The translations under genes were made by a program, and so were the position numbers. A model generated the notes under the pieces. That model was given only the letters and a program-made list of their open reading frames with translations. It was not told where the DNA came from and made no database searches. From Diphasiastrum complanatum (taxonomy: Eukaryota > Streptophyta > Lycopodiopsida > Lycopodiales > Lycopodiaceae), in NCBI GenBank assembly GCA_029204225.1, contig CM055103.1, positions 22,386,709 to 22,450,708 of the forward strand: a stretch of 64,000 nt of DNA, in the 5' to 3' direction. Positions 34,735 to 48,084 of the stretch are shown here, piece by piece; the stretch's first letter is position 1; every line of letters begins with the position of its first letter.

Positions 34735-35134
34735 GGGACCGATTTCGTGGAACTCAAGGAAGCAGAAATCAGTTGCGCTTTCTTCGACATTGGCAGAGTA
34801 CATCGCACCATGTCAAGCTTCAAAAGAAGATGTATGGATCAGGTTATTACTTCACGACTTGCATCACACTCAGTTCAATGCTACCACCATTCTGTGTGAC
34901 AACTTGAGCTGTATTTCACTGTCACTGAATCCCAGATTTCATGGCAAATCCAAGCACATAGAAATCTAGTATCATTTCATTCGAGAGAAAGTTTTCTCAA
35001 GGAAAGTGGTCCTTCAATACTACTCCACAACAGAAATGGTCACAGACATCTTCACCAAAGTGCTTCCCAAGATCAAGCATCAAAAGTTCTTCAACATGCT
35101 GAACCTGACGAAGATACCAAGGCAAAAACCGTGA
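34735..35134 (+). pseudogene. Copia G RNase H end
   Basis: The frame near 34755 reads KQKSVALSSTLAEYIAP, followed by LLLHDLHHTQFNATTILCDN and the conserved tail (VLQYYSTTEMVTDIFTKVLP) near 35010-35070, then a polypurine tract. The N-terminal part of RNase H and all of RT are deleted. Confidence 0.85.
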
Positions 35135-35147
35135 CCTTAAGGGGGAC

Positions 35148-36607
35148 TGTTATAAATTAAGCCCACAATTGTCTCCTTGGTGAATGACTAATTTCTATTT
35201 CACGATTCTTCTTGCATGTTTATTGATCATTGATCTAGGGTCATATGAAACCAACTTTGGTCCTACGTACGCTCATCTGATACCTACAAGAATAACAAAT
35301 TTAGACAACCAATTTATTTGAAGAACGTCTACAACGGGCTTACGGCTGATCTCAAGTAAAGGGTAACCAATCCTATCATAATTTCAAGTTCAGATGTTAA
35401 GCTCAATAATTCGAAGTCATTGAAGACTTGGCCATCTTCAACAACTTCCACAAAACTTGCATTTAGAACAAGTCTATAGAGATACATTACTTTTTCGAAA
35501 ATCTGCAGTAATACACTATGTTTTCAACAGCTTCAATTTTTTTGCATTTTCCTGAAATGCGACAATTGCATAGTTCAAAAGTTTAACTTGTGCAGTTCAA
35601 AAGTTTAACTGCTTTTAACACCTTCGGCTTTTACGCATTTTCTCAAAAAATGCAAAGAGACCAGAAATTCCCGAAGGTCATCCATTTTTCATGTTGAACT
35701 ATTTTAAAGACACCTTCGCCTTTTTAAGAGCACCTTTGCCTTTTTCGCAAAATCTCGAAGAGAGAGAAAAATGTCGAAGGTCATCTACTTTGAACGAGGA
35801 ACGTTCCCAGCCACTTCCCAAATTTGTGAAGTGAGAGACAGCCGCTTTCCTTATAAAGCAAAGTGAGAGAATTTGCAATGTCCTCGTCCGCGTCAACGAT
35901 ATTGATTTGTTGACCATATACTCTATGTACAATTGTCACAAAAGCCATATACTTCCAAGTACAACGACTTTCCTAATTAGGTGACAATCATTCAATGTAA
36001 TTAATACACAGATGAAATCTATAAATAGATCATCCAAGCACAGTTGGTTGCTCCGTCCATGAGACGCATTATTTGAGCCTCCCAATTACACCGTCAATTT
36101 TTTGTTGTAATTGTTATTTGTATTGTGCTTCAGTGTAATATAGCAGCAGTTTGTTTTTATCTATGTACAACGTAGATGAATGCATGTTGTGATTGAATGC
36201 ACTTTCATTGTTGTTTGATCGCGCTTGTTTACTTACTCTGATCAGAACATGGATGTCTACGACTCCTCGGTTTCTGATCAGACGATGGTTGTGCCTGAGG
36301 AAGTCACGATATCATACTGCTCTTCCACTTATTTCAGAACTACACTTCACATTGAATCTGATTTCAATAGTACCACACACAAACCATCTCTAATCTCTTC
36401 GGTGAACTGTACTCTTGTTTTTAGAGTATGAATCAATCTTTAAGATCATGTTGGGCAATCAGAACGCATAAAGTTGTGATTATTTTTAGCATAAGTTGTC
36501 TATTAGACTATTTTTGCACCTAGCAGCCGATTAGAATGAGAGAGCTGTTCCACAATATTCCTGCTCTTTTCTGCATTCTCGTTCTTCCTATCTCCCTTGC
36601 CCCATCA
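35148..36607 (+). repeat. 3' LTR of G
   Basis: 1460 bp, against about 1468 bp for the reassembled 5' LTR. It starts TGTTATAAATTAAGCCC, ends TTGCCCCATCA and has a TATAAATA box near 36021. Confidence 0.93.
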
Positions 36608-36612
36608 TCCTT

Positions 36613-38094
36613 TGCAAGTACCTTTCTTGATTTAGATAGATTAACAAGTAGTTTGTTTTGGTCCCTGAACTCTAAAAACAAAAAAAAACAAGCACATCCA
36701 AAAAAAACCAGAAAACTGTGGCTAAAGACAAAACATGCAAGAAATGTAATTCATGTTGAAAACACTCCCATCAATTTGGTATGTTGAGTAGATCATGACA
36801 AACCCTTCCACAAAAACATGGATCAAAAGTCATTTCCTATTGTGTGCTATTCAGCACATAACAAAGTTTTGACTTTTTAGCTTGCCACGATAGTGGTAAG
36901 CTAGTGGATTAATTTGCTAAAAGCTATGCTATTGCTCTTAGGTGACTTTGAACATTTAAATGAGGGTTTTTAGTTTTGTCGTTTATTATTTTAAATTGCA
37001 ATAATTGTTTTATCATTTTTCAACGGTATCTTGAACCCACATTGTATCTTGAGCCCACACATCAGAGCTCATTGTGATATTTAAAATCACCTTGATTTTA
37101 TTGTTTTTTTTAAAGAATGATTATAGGAAAGGAATGTCTTTCAAAAATGTTCCTTATGAATGATATGACGGTCCTAAGAAACAATATCGCACACGTCCCT
37201 AACAAAAATCCTTAGGAACGAGCTTCTATGCATTAGAGTGCCCATCAGGCCCTTAATTTAAAATTGAGTTCTCCTATTAATCCATATGAAAAATAAGGTA
37301 CTTCTCCTTCTCATACTTATTTTGAGTTTTCACCAAGAGGCGACATGGGCCATTGCCATGTAAGGGCAAGTGAAAGTGATGTTTTGGACTTGAGGACCTT
37401 GTTTGTTGTGTTGAGTTCTAAAACTGGATGATTTGAAATATCACAACAAAGTTTCTTGTGTGGGCTCAAGATACATTCAAATAGATGAAAAATGAAAAAA
37501 ATAATGACTACAATTTAAAAGAATAAAAAATCTAATTCAATGCACACTCCGGGATTCTTGCCTGTTGGTCGGACTTTCCAGACATGTTGGTCAGAATGTC
37601 TTGCTATTTTAATGATTTTTTTACAGCAATGAAAACAATGTAACATCAATTGGAGATGGAGGGCTTCACCACCTAGCAACGTCCATAGATCATAGTGTTC
37701 TCATTGAGAAATACAAAGAAAAAAAAATATTTGTCCCTGCGGTCTGGACTCTCTGTCTTTGAGCCTTTCAGGCCATCACCACAATGGAGAGAGAGATCCT
37801 ACTCAGAATAATATGTAGAAGTACAAAGCCTGCAACATCAATTGTAGATTGAAGGCTTCACTATCCAACAACATTAATCAATCATGGTGTTCTCATTGAG
37901 CAATGGCAAAAAAATAAAATACTTACAACTGTGGTCTCCACTCTCCGTGTTTAAGCCTTTCAAATAATCAGCACAATGGAGAGAGAGATCCAATCTGTCA
38001 GACAAATATCCAGAATCTGCTCAGCACGAGCAGAGAGAGTGACCAAAGAGCGTTGGAGAGCAGAGAGTGAGAAAGCAAGGTAAATCAGAGCGAG
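36613..38094. other. Unassigned sequence with a 192-bp tandem duplication
   Basis: No gene is recognised. The segment starting AACATCAATTGGAGATGGAGG near 37642 recurs as AACATCAATTGTAGATTGAAGG near 37834. Both copies contain a shared GTGTTCTCATTGAG and end AATGGAGAGAGAGATCC. Confidence 0.6.
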
Positions 38095-38440
<346 letters not shown>

Positions 38441-38454
38441 GTAAAGCTACCTTT

Positions 38455-39600
38455 ACAAGCTTTACTTCCGGCGCCATCGGCGCCAGCTATGTCCCCGGCG
38501 CCAATAGTGCCCCTGCTGCTCCTAGCGCCAACGGCGCCGACACCGCTCCCGGCGCCACTGTGACCAGAATCCAGCCGACGCCAAGTTCCTATGGCTGAAA
38601 ATCTTTGATCGGTTCTAGCGGAGTCCAGAGAGCTCAGATCGATGCGCAATCACCTCACACGATCTAGGCATGATTAAAGGAAGTCTGGGGATCAGTAAAA
38701 TCTAGAGAGAGAAAATGACTTTCTAGAAAGAGAAAATTCTAGAGAGAGAAAAACGTGCTTTACCAGCTTGGGTAGAGTGCTTGGTATGAGGGGGGGTGCC
38801 GAATCACACCAATACTATAGGGGAGTGCGGGTTGCGACTCAGGGCGAGCTCCAACCAAGTCTCAGCCTCCAGTTGTAATGTAACCTTCTCAGATTTATCA
38901 ATAAAGTGGGATTTTTCTCAAACTGACTCTGATTACCTTCTGGCTTTCAGTGTTCGGTAAAAGCGCCAGTTGTAAGGCCGCTTCCAAATTTTTAAGTTGG
39001 CACATAGCTGAGGGTCGTATCCCGGGACGCCAGCGGTATGCCGTCGGGACCATTCGGTCCGTGGCGCCAGCGGTATGCTATTGGGACCATTTGGTCCAGG
39101 AACTGGTTGTTTCCATATCTGTCGCGGCTTGTGGTTCTGAGTGTTCCTTGCATGAACGTGAATGGGTTAAGCTCTTGGGGAACGGGCTCTAACCTGTCGG
39201 CTGAGTTGGATGGCTTGCTTGGGTGGAAGTTACCTGTTTATGGCTGTCCAATCTGGCGTGGCGCCAGGTTGGCTTCCAGCGCTCGTGACGAAGCTTTCAG
39301 TTGGTTAAGTCTGATGTAAGTCAAACCGCTTGCTTGAAATGGATGTTACTCATTTGTAACGAAGCTTCGAGTTGGTGAAGTTTGATGTATGTCGGGCGGC
39401 TTGCTTGGAGGGAAGTCACCCACATCGGGACCCCCGATCTGGCATGGCGCCAGGTTGGATCTCAATGTTGGTTTTCGGAACTTCAAGTTGGTTAAGTCTG
39501 ATCGTTGTTGGCGAGTTGGCTGCTTGTATGTCAAGTGGATTTGGATGGCAAGAGTTGAAGGCTGGGAAGCTAAGTCGTGGTTCCCGGCTCCCTTTGGGAT
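38455..39600. other. GC-rich block with GGCGCC palindromes and diverged tandem repeats
   Basis: GGCGCC occurs five times within 38467-38560 and again near 39063, 39257 and 39446. A unit CGCCAGCGGTATG...GGACCATTYGGTCC is duplicated at about 39028 and 39065. Units with GCTTGCTTGG and TGGCGCCAGGTTGG recur irregularly through 39210-39540. AATAAA lies near 38900. No domain is recognised on either strand; it may be part of an unrecognised LTR element. Confidence 0.55.
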
Positions 39601-39610
39601 GCTTGCGCTA

Positions 39611-40036
<426 letters not shown>

Positions 40037-40122
40037 GAGTGAAGATTATTAAAATATTATCTTCCTATTTTGAGTTTGATGTCATGAATTTCCACTAGAT
40101 TTCATGTTGTACATATAAGGAG

Positions 40123-40751
40123 TGTGAATTGAGCACATATCCTTCTAGTGTAGCTCGGATTTGAGTTAGATAGGTTCAATTATGATGACATGCAGATGTT
40201 TAGATAGCATGCAAAGTCTTATTGTATGCATGCAAGCCACATGCAATCAGTGCATGCAACATGCAAAGTAGTTTCTGTGATCTACACATGTCTAGGCAAT
40301 TTTATGAGTTGACATGCAATACATGCAACATACATGCATGCAATTACACATGTGAATCTCTGGTAGGTGAATTATTTCAGTTAAGTGGACTTTCCATGCA
40401 ACTCCACTGTAGGAATTCGAGTCTCTCTCATGTAGAGAAAGCTAGGCATGTTTTGCCACATTGTGAATATTGAGATTTTGGTGTTTTTGGACTCATTCTC
40501 TCTCTTTTTATGTATGATTTTCTCTCTCTACCCGAGAGCAGCCTCTTTTTCCCATACGGAACACTTAGAATTATTTCTGACATTCATTTCTCATAGTGAA
40601 GAGTTAGATTTTTTCATCAGATGTATGCCATTGTGCTCTTGCCTTAGATTTTTCAAGCATATTGTTCTTTGATCAATCTTGTGCAATCACAACACCTCAG
40701 TAAGATCCCGTAGGGTGTGTGGTGAAGTTTACACGTGCTAAAAGCTTCACA
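40123..40751 (+). repeat. LTR of copia element I
   Basis: The end AAAGCTTCACA directly precedes a primer-binding site TGGTACCAGAGCTTC (40752-40766). The start is placed at TGTGAATTGAGC because it mirrors the TTCACA end, but no second copy exists to prove it. It contains a dense cluster of CATGCA words. Confidence 0.6.
40191..40403 (+). promoter_or_regulatory. CATGCA (RY-type) motif cluster
   Basis: About eleven CATGCA hexamers occur in 213 bp, several as GCATGCA or CATGCATGCA. CATGCA is the core of the RY element bound by plant B3-domain factors. Whether the cluster is regulatory or a simple degenerate repeat cannot be told by eye. Confidence 0.5.
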
Positions 40752-41475
40752 TGGTACCAGAGCTTCATGCTTTGAAGAGGTGAGGGTGTATACATCAGAT
40801 CATCAGTGTTTTTGCTTGCAGGAACTCGAATTTTGGAGAAGGATTTGAACTCGCTAAGAAACAAGCAATCTGTGGATCATAAGTGGATCAAATCAAGGCT
40901 GATTTGATCCAGCGGAGCTCTGTATGGACATAGAGCTCACACGTGTGAAATTAGCCCTCATTAATGAGTGCTACTTCTCAAGGAATGATCCAAATTTGAT
41001 GTTCTATAGCTTGTTGGATAGGTATTGGAGAGTAGAATGTGTTGTTCTTGTTTCTAAATCAATTTGATTTGCTTCTAGAAGAGTTTTGGGCAATCAAAGA
41101 GTTTGAGAGGGTACTCAACTCGTGGGATATGCCAAAGTGAGCACACATCTGTCTTTTTCACCATTTTCATCAATTTTCACTATCAATCAAGTAGAATTGA
41201 ATAGAAGTGAGTGTTCTGAGGTCTTAGACTTTTCATTTCACACATATTACTGTGTTTGAGTTGAAAGTAAGTTCCTAGAGATTTATCAGTACATTGAAAC
41301 TCGTGGGAGGGATAGACTTCTTGCTTGCATGTGCTTCTTCTTTTGTGACTGAAGCAAGATCCAAATTCAAGATAGATTGATTTTCAGTATTGAGAATTTG
41401 TTCTCACATCTGTTCCTAGATTTCATAGGGTGGATCAACATCTGTGTTAGATCCTAGATTGAGATAGCTCATATG
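40752..41475 (+). other. Primer-binding site and leader of element I
   Basis: The copia-type primer-binding site is followed by about 700 bases without coding sequence. A CACACGTGTG palindrome lies at 40938-40947. The element is cut where Helitron sequence begins near 41480. Confidence 0.6.
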
Positions 41476-41489
41476 ACCCTTTACATTTC

Positions 41490-44400
41490 GTGCTCATGTT
41501 TCCTTACGGGACTGATGGTTGGAATCTTGGAATACCCCACATAGGTAGTGGGTGTAGTGCAACTCGGGATGTGGGGATGGACATAGAGGATGAAGGTGTG
41601 GGCGGTTTGGATGAGGAACATGAGGGGAGGCATAAAACAATCACGATTCGAGAATTCTATAGCTATCACTTATAGGTTAGAGATGGACACATGTTGCCCA
41701 TACATTTGGGCGGAAGGTTATTGCAAGAGTATATGTGCGATGAACTTGCAAAATTGGTGCAAAACCGTTTGGTTTACATTTCCATGAATCAGCGAAAATT
41801 TTGTAGGGAGATTCGATGCAGGTTGGTTGACACTGTTGGTGACCGTGTTGCAAATGAGGTGGGTCAACGTGTGGTGTTGCCTTCTTCTTGTATTGGATCT
41901 CCACGCCACTTGAACCAACTATACCAAGATGCAATGGCTATTGTGAGAGTGATGAGTAGTCCTGATCTGATTGGCAAGTGAAAAGAGAATTGAAATTTCA
42001 GCAAACACCTGCCGATAGGCTCAACTTAGTTTCCTGAGTGTTTCATATGAAGTTGCAACGTATGATCAATCTTTTGAAAGATGATGGAATATTTGGAGCC
42101 ATAGTAGGAAGATTGCATGTTGTGGAGTTCCAAAAGAGGGGACTGCCACATGCACATATTTTGATAATACTCGAACATGCTAGCAAACCCATAACTACGA
42201 GAGATTTTGACAATATCGTTTGCGCTGAAATTCCCGATAGGGAAACTGATCCTCAATTGTGCGAGACAGTGAAAACTTGCATGATGCATGGACCATGTGG
42301 ATCACGTTATCCAAATGCCCCGTGTATGAAGGATGGGCGTTGCTCCAAAAACTATCCTAGACAGTTTGTTCAGGAGACTGCCATTGTCAATGGTTATGCT
42401 TTGTATAGAAGAAGAAACAATGGTGTTGTCGTTAGAAGCAAGGGTGTAGATTTGGACAACCGATGGGTGGTGCCGTATAATAGATGGTTGAGCCTTTACT
42501 TTCAGTGCCACATCAATGTAGAGGTCCGTGTGCATGTACGCAACATGAAATATTTGTACAAAGGGCCGGACATGATAACGGCGAGGGTCGTAGAGGAGAA
42601 CGGCGAGGCACCTTCTGGCGTGAATGAGATAGAAAACTACTTGAATGCAAGGTACTTTTCTGCAAGCGAAGCAGGATGGAGACTATACGGATATTCCATG
42701 GGTGCACATAAACCCGTAGTTGTGCATTTGGCAATACATCTTCTGGGACAGAACGTAATGTACTTTAATGATGAAGATGATTTGCAAGATGTACTAGAGA
42801 AAAACGCCCAGACGACGTAAACTAAGTATTTTGAGTTAAATGCGAGTGAAGACCTCAAGGCATTGAGTTGTCTATATCAAGACTTGCCTAGGAGATTTGT
42901 ATATAGCAAAGGTTTGCGTAGGTGGATTCGTCGCACTTACGACCAAAGAATCCCAACGATTGGTCGTATGTACTTTGTCCATCCTTCTGAAGGGGAGCGT
43001 TTCTATTTACGGGTGCTTTTATCGAATGTTTGTGGTGCGAGAAGCTTTGAAGATTTGCGCAATGTGGATGGAGAGGTTATGCCATCTTTTAGAGAGGCCT
43101 GTAGAAGGAGGTTGCTTATCGACGACAGCGGTGAGTGGCTCGATTGTCTTGAAGAGGCTATTGTGTGGGGTACTCCATGGCAGTTGAGATTGATGTTTGC
43201 AACTTTGTTGTTGACATGTGCCCCCTCTGATCCCATACAGTTATGGAAGGCCGTTGAGCATCTCTTGGTTGAGGATTACGTTCAGCAATTTGAGGCTTTG
43301 GGGTGTACTAGAAGAAGTGAAAACATTAGTCAAGCTGTCATAGATAAAGCTCTATGTGTCGTGAAGGACATAATGCAAGCTGTTGGAAAATCTTTATCAA
43401 ACTTTGGATTCACTGTGTCGTAGAGGACGGTTACCGTATCTCGAATTTTCTGCGAAGAAATGTTCCTGGATGAGATTTTGGAGTGTGTGGAGGTCGATAT
43501 AGAGCGGCTTAACTTTGATCAAAGAGCTATTTTTGATCGTGTCGTTAATGGTCACGTACTTCAGGGACGTGGTGGTGTGTTTTTTTGGACGGTCCAGGGG
43601 GCACGGGAAAGACATTTTTGTACAATGTCATGTTGGCATATCTTCGTGCAAAGGGTTTGATTGCATTGGCTGTGGCATCTTCTGGTATTGCAGCATTGTT
43701 GATAAAAGGTGGTAGGACTGCTCATTCGAGGTTTTAAATACCTCCAATGGAAGTGCATGAAACCTCTACATGCAACATCTCAAAACAATCAGACCTAGGT
43801 AAATTGTTGATGTCATGTTGTCTTATTGTGTGGGATGAAGCTCCATGATTCACATAAATGCATTGGAGTGTGTGAAAAGGTCCTTACGTGACATCAGGTA
43901 GAGCAATTTTACGTTCGGTGGGATACTAGTTGTTTTAGGGGGTGACTTTAGACAGATATTGTCTGTAATTAAACGGGGAGACTGTGCTCAAGTTGTAGGT
44001 GCATCGTTAAAGTACTCTCCCATTTGGAGTTCTGTTGAGGTCCATCGTTTGAAAATAAACATGAGGGTGTTGGGTTTCGAGGGGAATGATGTGTTGAACC
44101 AAAGGGAGTTTGCCGAGTATTTGCTCCGAGTTGGTGACAGGAGAGAGCATGCCTTTATGCATGATGGTGTGGCAAAAATCTCTCTACCACGCATCATGTG
44201 CCTTGAGAGTGAGAAGATGGACGACTTGATTGCATTTGCGTTTCCAAATATCATGGAAAACTATAGGAGTGTTGATTTTTGGAGGGGTCGATCGATTTGT
44301 ATGCCATTGAATGATGATGTGGACTTCATAAATGCACAAGTGACGGACTTGTTTCCAAGTGATGCGTGCACATTCTATAGTGCTGATAGTGTGGTCAATA

Positions 44401-44930
44401 GCGACAATAATAACGTCTATCCTGTGGAGTTTTTAAACACCTTGCAGCTGAGTGGGTGTCCACCTCACAAGTTGGTGTTAAAAGAAGGGATGATAGTGTT
44501 TTTCTTGCGTACGCTAGCGTATGAGAGTGGGCTATGCAATGGTACCAGATTGATCATGCGGAAGTTGGGGAGGACGATCATTGAGGCAGAGATAGTGATG
44601 GGGAAAAATGTTGGTACGAGAGTGACTATTTCGTGCATTCTGTTGGTACCAACCACTCAGACCTACCATTTGAGTTCAAGAGACTACAGTTTCTTGTGAA
44701 ACTTGCGTTCGCAATGTCCATAAATAAATCACAAGGGCAGACAATGGATGCAATGAGATTATATTTGCCACGTCCAGTTTTTAGTCATGGACAATTGTAT
44801 GTGGCGTTGTCAAGGGTGCGTAGTGCGTCCTGTGTGAAAGTGCTAATAAAAAATAACAGTGGTCGTTCGTGCAGTGAGGACGACATTTGCTCATACACTG
44901 AAAATGTCGCATACAAGGAGGTGCTTCAGT
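41490..44930 (+). pseudogene. Helitron Rep/helicase relic
   Basis: The reading order follows a plant Helitron protein. It starts FPYGTDGW (about 41500), then ITIREFYSYHL, a stop, HLGGRLLQEYMCDELAKLVQNRL and the HUH motif in VVEFQKRGLPHAHIL (about 42120-42160). CSKNYPR, RWVVPYN and the Rep tyrosine region MKYLYKGPD (about 42546) follow. The linker reads IGRMYFVHPSEGERFYLRVLL to 43423. In the PIF1-type helicase the Walker A sequence GPGGTGKT (about 43595) is out of frame by one base. Motif II is WDEAP followed by a stop. Motif III is GGDFRQIL, then CPPHKLVLKEGM, CNGTRL and the C-terminal INKSQGQTMD...VALSRVRSA. Multiple stops and shifts make it non-functional. The 5' part and the Helitron ends were not found. 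Confidence 0.93.
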
Positions 44931-45108
44931 AGTTGTGGTGAGTTGCTTGGTGAGTAGATGTAGTTTAAATAGTTTGCAATTTTCAAATGTAGAGTTGTCA
45001 TATGTTTTTTAGATTATGTGTTGTATGTACATTTTTTTTATGACATTCGTGGTGTTGTTGCAGATGTCAAAGATCTTCATAAATCACAGGACTTTTGTGT
45101 GAGACCTG

Positions 45109-45390
45109 ATGGAGTTATTTTGTTTCAGTGATGAGGTGTCTCGCTGCTCCATTTTGTGGTTGATAGAAGCTTATGTGGAGTTCATATTCCAGCAACAAAG
45201 GAGAAGATGCTTTCTTCCTAGAGAATATCGATTCCTATTAGATGTAGAATTGTTACTTAGGAATGTGGCATATGTTTGGAGACATGTTAGTATTGTTAGA
45301 CTTAGTGACTTTGACCCAATGTTAGAAAACCTGGTGTATGCCCAGGTATTGGTTTCTGAATTATCAGCTGACATGATGTCTATTTCCTAA
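45109..45390 (+). CDS. 93-codon ORF downstream of the Helitron helicase
   Basis: An intact short ORF rich in aromatic and hydrophobic residues (RCSILWLIEAYVEFIFQQQRRRCFLPREYRFLLDVELLLRN region, in part). I do not recognise it. It may be an accessory Helitron ORF, captured host sequence or chance. Confidence 0.25.
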   Translation: MELFCFSDEVSRCSILWLIEAYVEFIFQQQRRRCFLPREYRFLLDVELLLRNVAYVWRHVSIVRLSDFDPMLENLVYAQVLVSELSADMMSIS

Positions 45391-45691
45391 AAAAATTGGA
45401 ATATGAAATTGTTGCTGCTTGAATTTTTATAACAGTTTGGGTTTTTGTGATGAATGTTTTTTAAACCCACACATTGAATACACACACAAACATACAGGCA
45501 CACACATCGCTAAATAAAAGTAAAAACACACACACACAGGAGACCGTATACAATCTTTGGTTTGTGTCCCAAACAGCACCACTCCGGTATTGCACAGAAC
45601 TCATTGCCACCCCCGTCTTTAGACTTTTGGAAAAAATGCTATAAACATACAGAATCATAGTTCCCTGACATTTAGAGAGATATCAAACCGC

Positions 45692-47090
<1,399 letters not shown>

Positions 47091-47154
47091 GTTCTCACGG
47101 TCCCTATGCGGCCTAAATGCTCTGGGTTAACCGCAAACCGCATGGTCTCTCGGA

Positions 47155-47462
47155 GAATCATCGCCAGTCAACGAGATACTCAATTTTCGAATCATCGGCC
47201 GTCGCCTGGATCGGCCGCCATAGCTTACGGTCTGAACAAAGTGATCGAACCGCAAACCACACAGCAAGGGTCTCGCCTACGGCTACATACGGTCTGAACG
47301 AAGGCATAGGGACCACATTTAGGCCGTATAAGGACCGCCGCATAAGGATCGCATTTAGGCCGCATAGGGACCACCGCCACCTAGATGAAAAAAATCATCG
47401 TCCGTCAACGACATACTGAATTTCCAAATCATCGGCCGCCACCTCGATCGGTCGCCATTGCC
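47155..47462 (+). repeat. Two imperfect 67-bp direct repeats
   Basis: AATCATCGCCAGTCAACGAG... near 47156 recurs as AATCATCGTCCGTCAACGAC... near 47393. Both run through AATCATCGGCCG and GATCGG(C/T)CGCCAT, separated by about 170 bases containing repeated CATAGGGACC and CATTTAGGCCG words. Confidence 0.7.
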
Positions 47463-48009
47463 CGTCAACGACGGGCACTCTCTACTAGTCATTTATTAAT
47501 TGTTAAAGAGGGATTATGTGTTTTGCTTTCCGTAAAATCATATTTTTGTTTTTCATAAAGAAAAAGGAGGCGCCTCCCATAGTGAAATCTCTGTGTCTCC
47601 TCTTCTTTTTTTTTCAAAATTCTTTCGGGATGTGGAAGGTGCAAGTACAAAAAATTTACGGCTAAAAAAAAGGTTAAAAAAAATTAAAACAAGTTTTCAC
47701 GTCAAGGATGTCCATCTCCTCGAACACTTCATTATTGGAAGGGTCTTCCGCCTTGGGTTACCGCCCTTGATCTAAGGCCCTTCTCCATCTTTGGAAAATT
47801 GGAGGCAAAAGAAAGGTTTTTGGAACTATCGTGAAAACGTTCAATCTAAAGCGTCAAATTTGAAGACTTCCCTCGTCCCAGCTTCTTCGTCAAGCTACCT
47901 ACCCAGGAGGTCTGTCACGTTCACCCTTAAGCGATTAGGAAGAGAAGTAATGGGTGTGACGATACACAAAAATGATGAGGATCGGGAATAAAAAAGTAAA
48001 TAATACATT
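47463..48009 (+). promoter_or_regulatory. Presumed SMG7 promoter and 5' UTR region
   Basis: A 12-bp perfect palindrome GGAGGCGCCTCC lies at 47566-47577. A 13-codon upstream ORF runs 47950-47991. No convincing TATA box is seen, and the transcription start is unknown. Confidence 0.35.
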
Positions 48010-48084
48010 ATGACGAGAAAACGCGACGGTAATGAAGCAGCAGCACAGGTGGAGGTAAAAGAAGATGGAGGAGCAAGTGAATAA
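48010..48084 (+). promoter_or_regulatory. Upstream ORF overlapping the SMG7 start codon
   Basis: ATG 48010 opens a 24-codon frame (MTRKRDGNEAAAQVEVKE...) that ends at TAA 48082-48084, 17 bases beyond the SMG7 ATG and in a different frame. If transcribed, scanning ribosomes would meet it first and could bypass the main start. It also overlaps the only in-frame start for exon 1 that I can see. Confidence 0.6.

Larger units (their letters stand above)
24493..36607 (+). mobile_element. Copia element G with nested insertions
   Basis: LTRs starting TGTTGGAAATTAAGCCC (24493) and TGTTATAAATTAAGCCC (35148), both ending TTGCCCCATCA, bound the element. Flanks TGCTT (24488-24492) and TCCTT (36608-36612) look like a decayed 5-bp target duplication. 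The 5' LTR is split by element H. The internal region (31557-35147) holds gag, protease, integrase and the RNase H end, but RT is deleted. It also carries a foldback transposon and a tRNA-related insert. Polypurine tract TTAAGGGGGAC precedes the 3' LTR. Confidence 0.92.
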
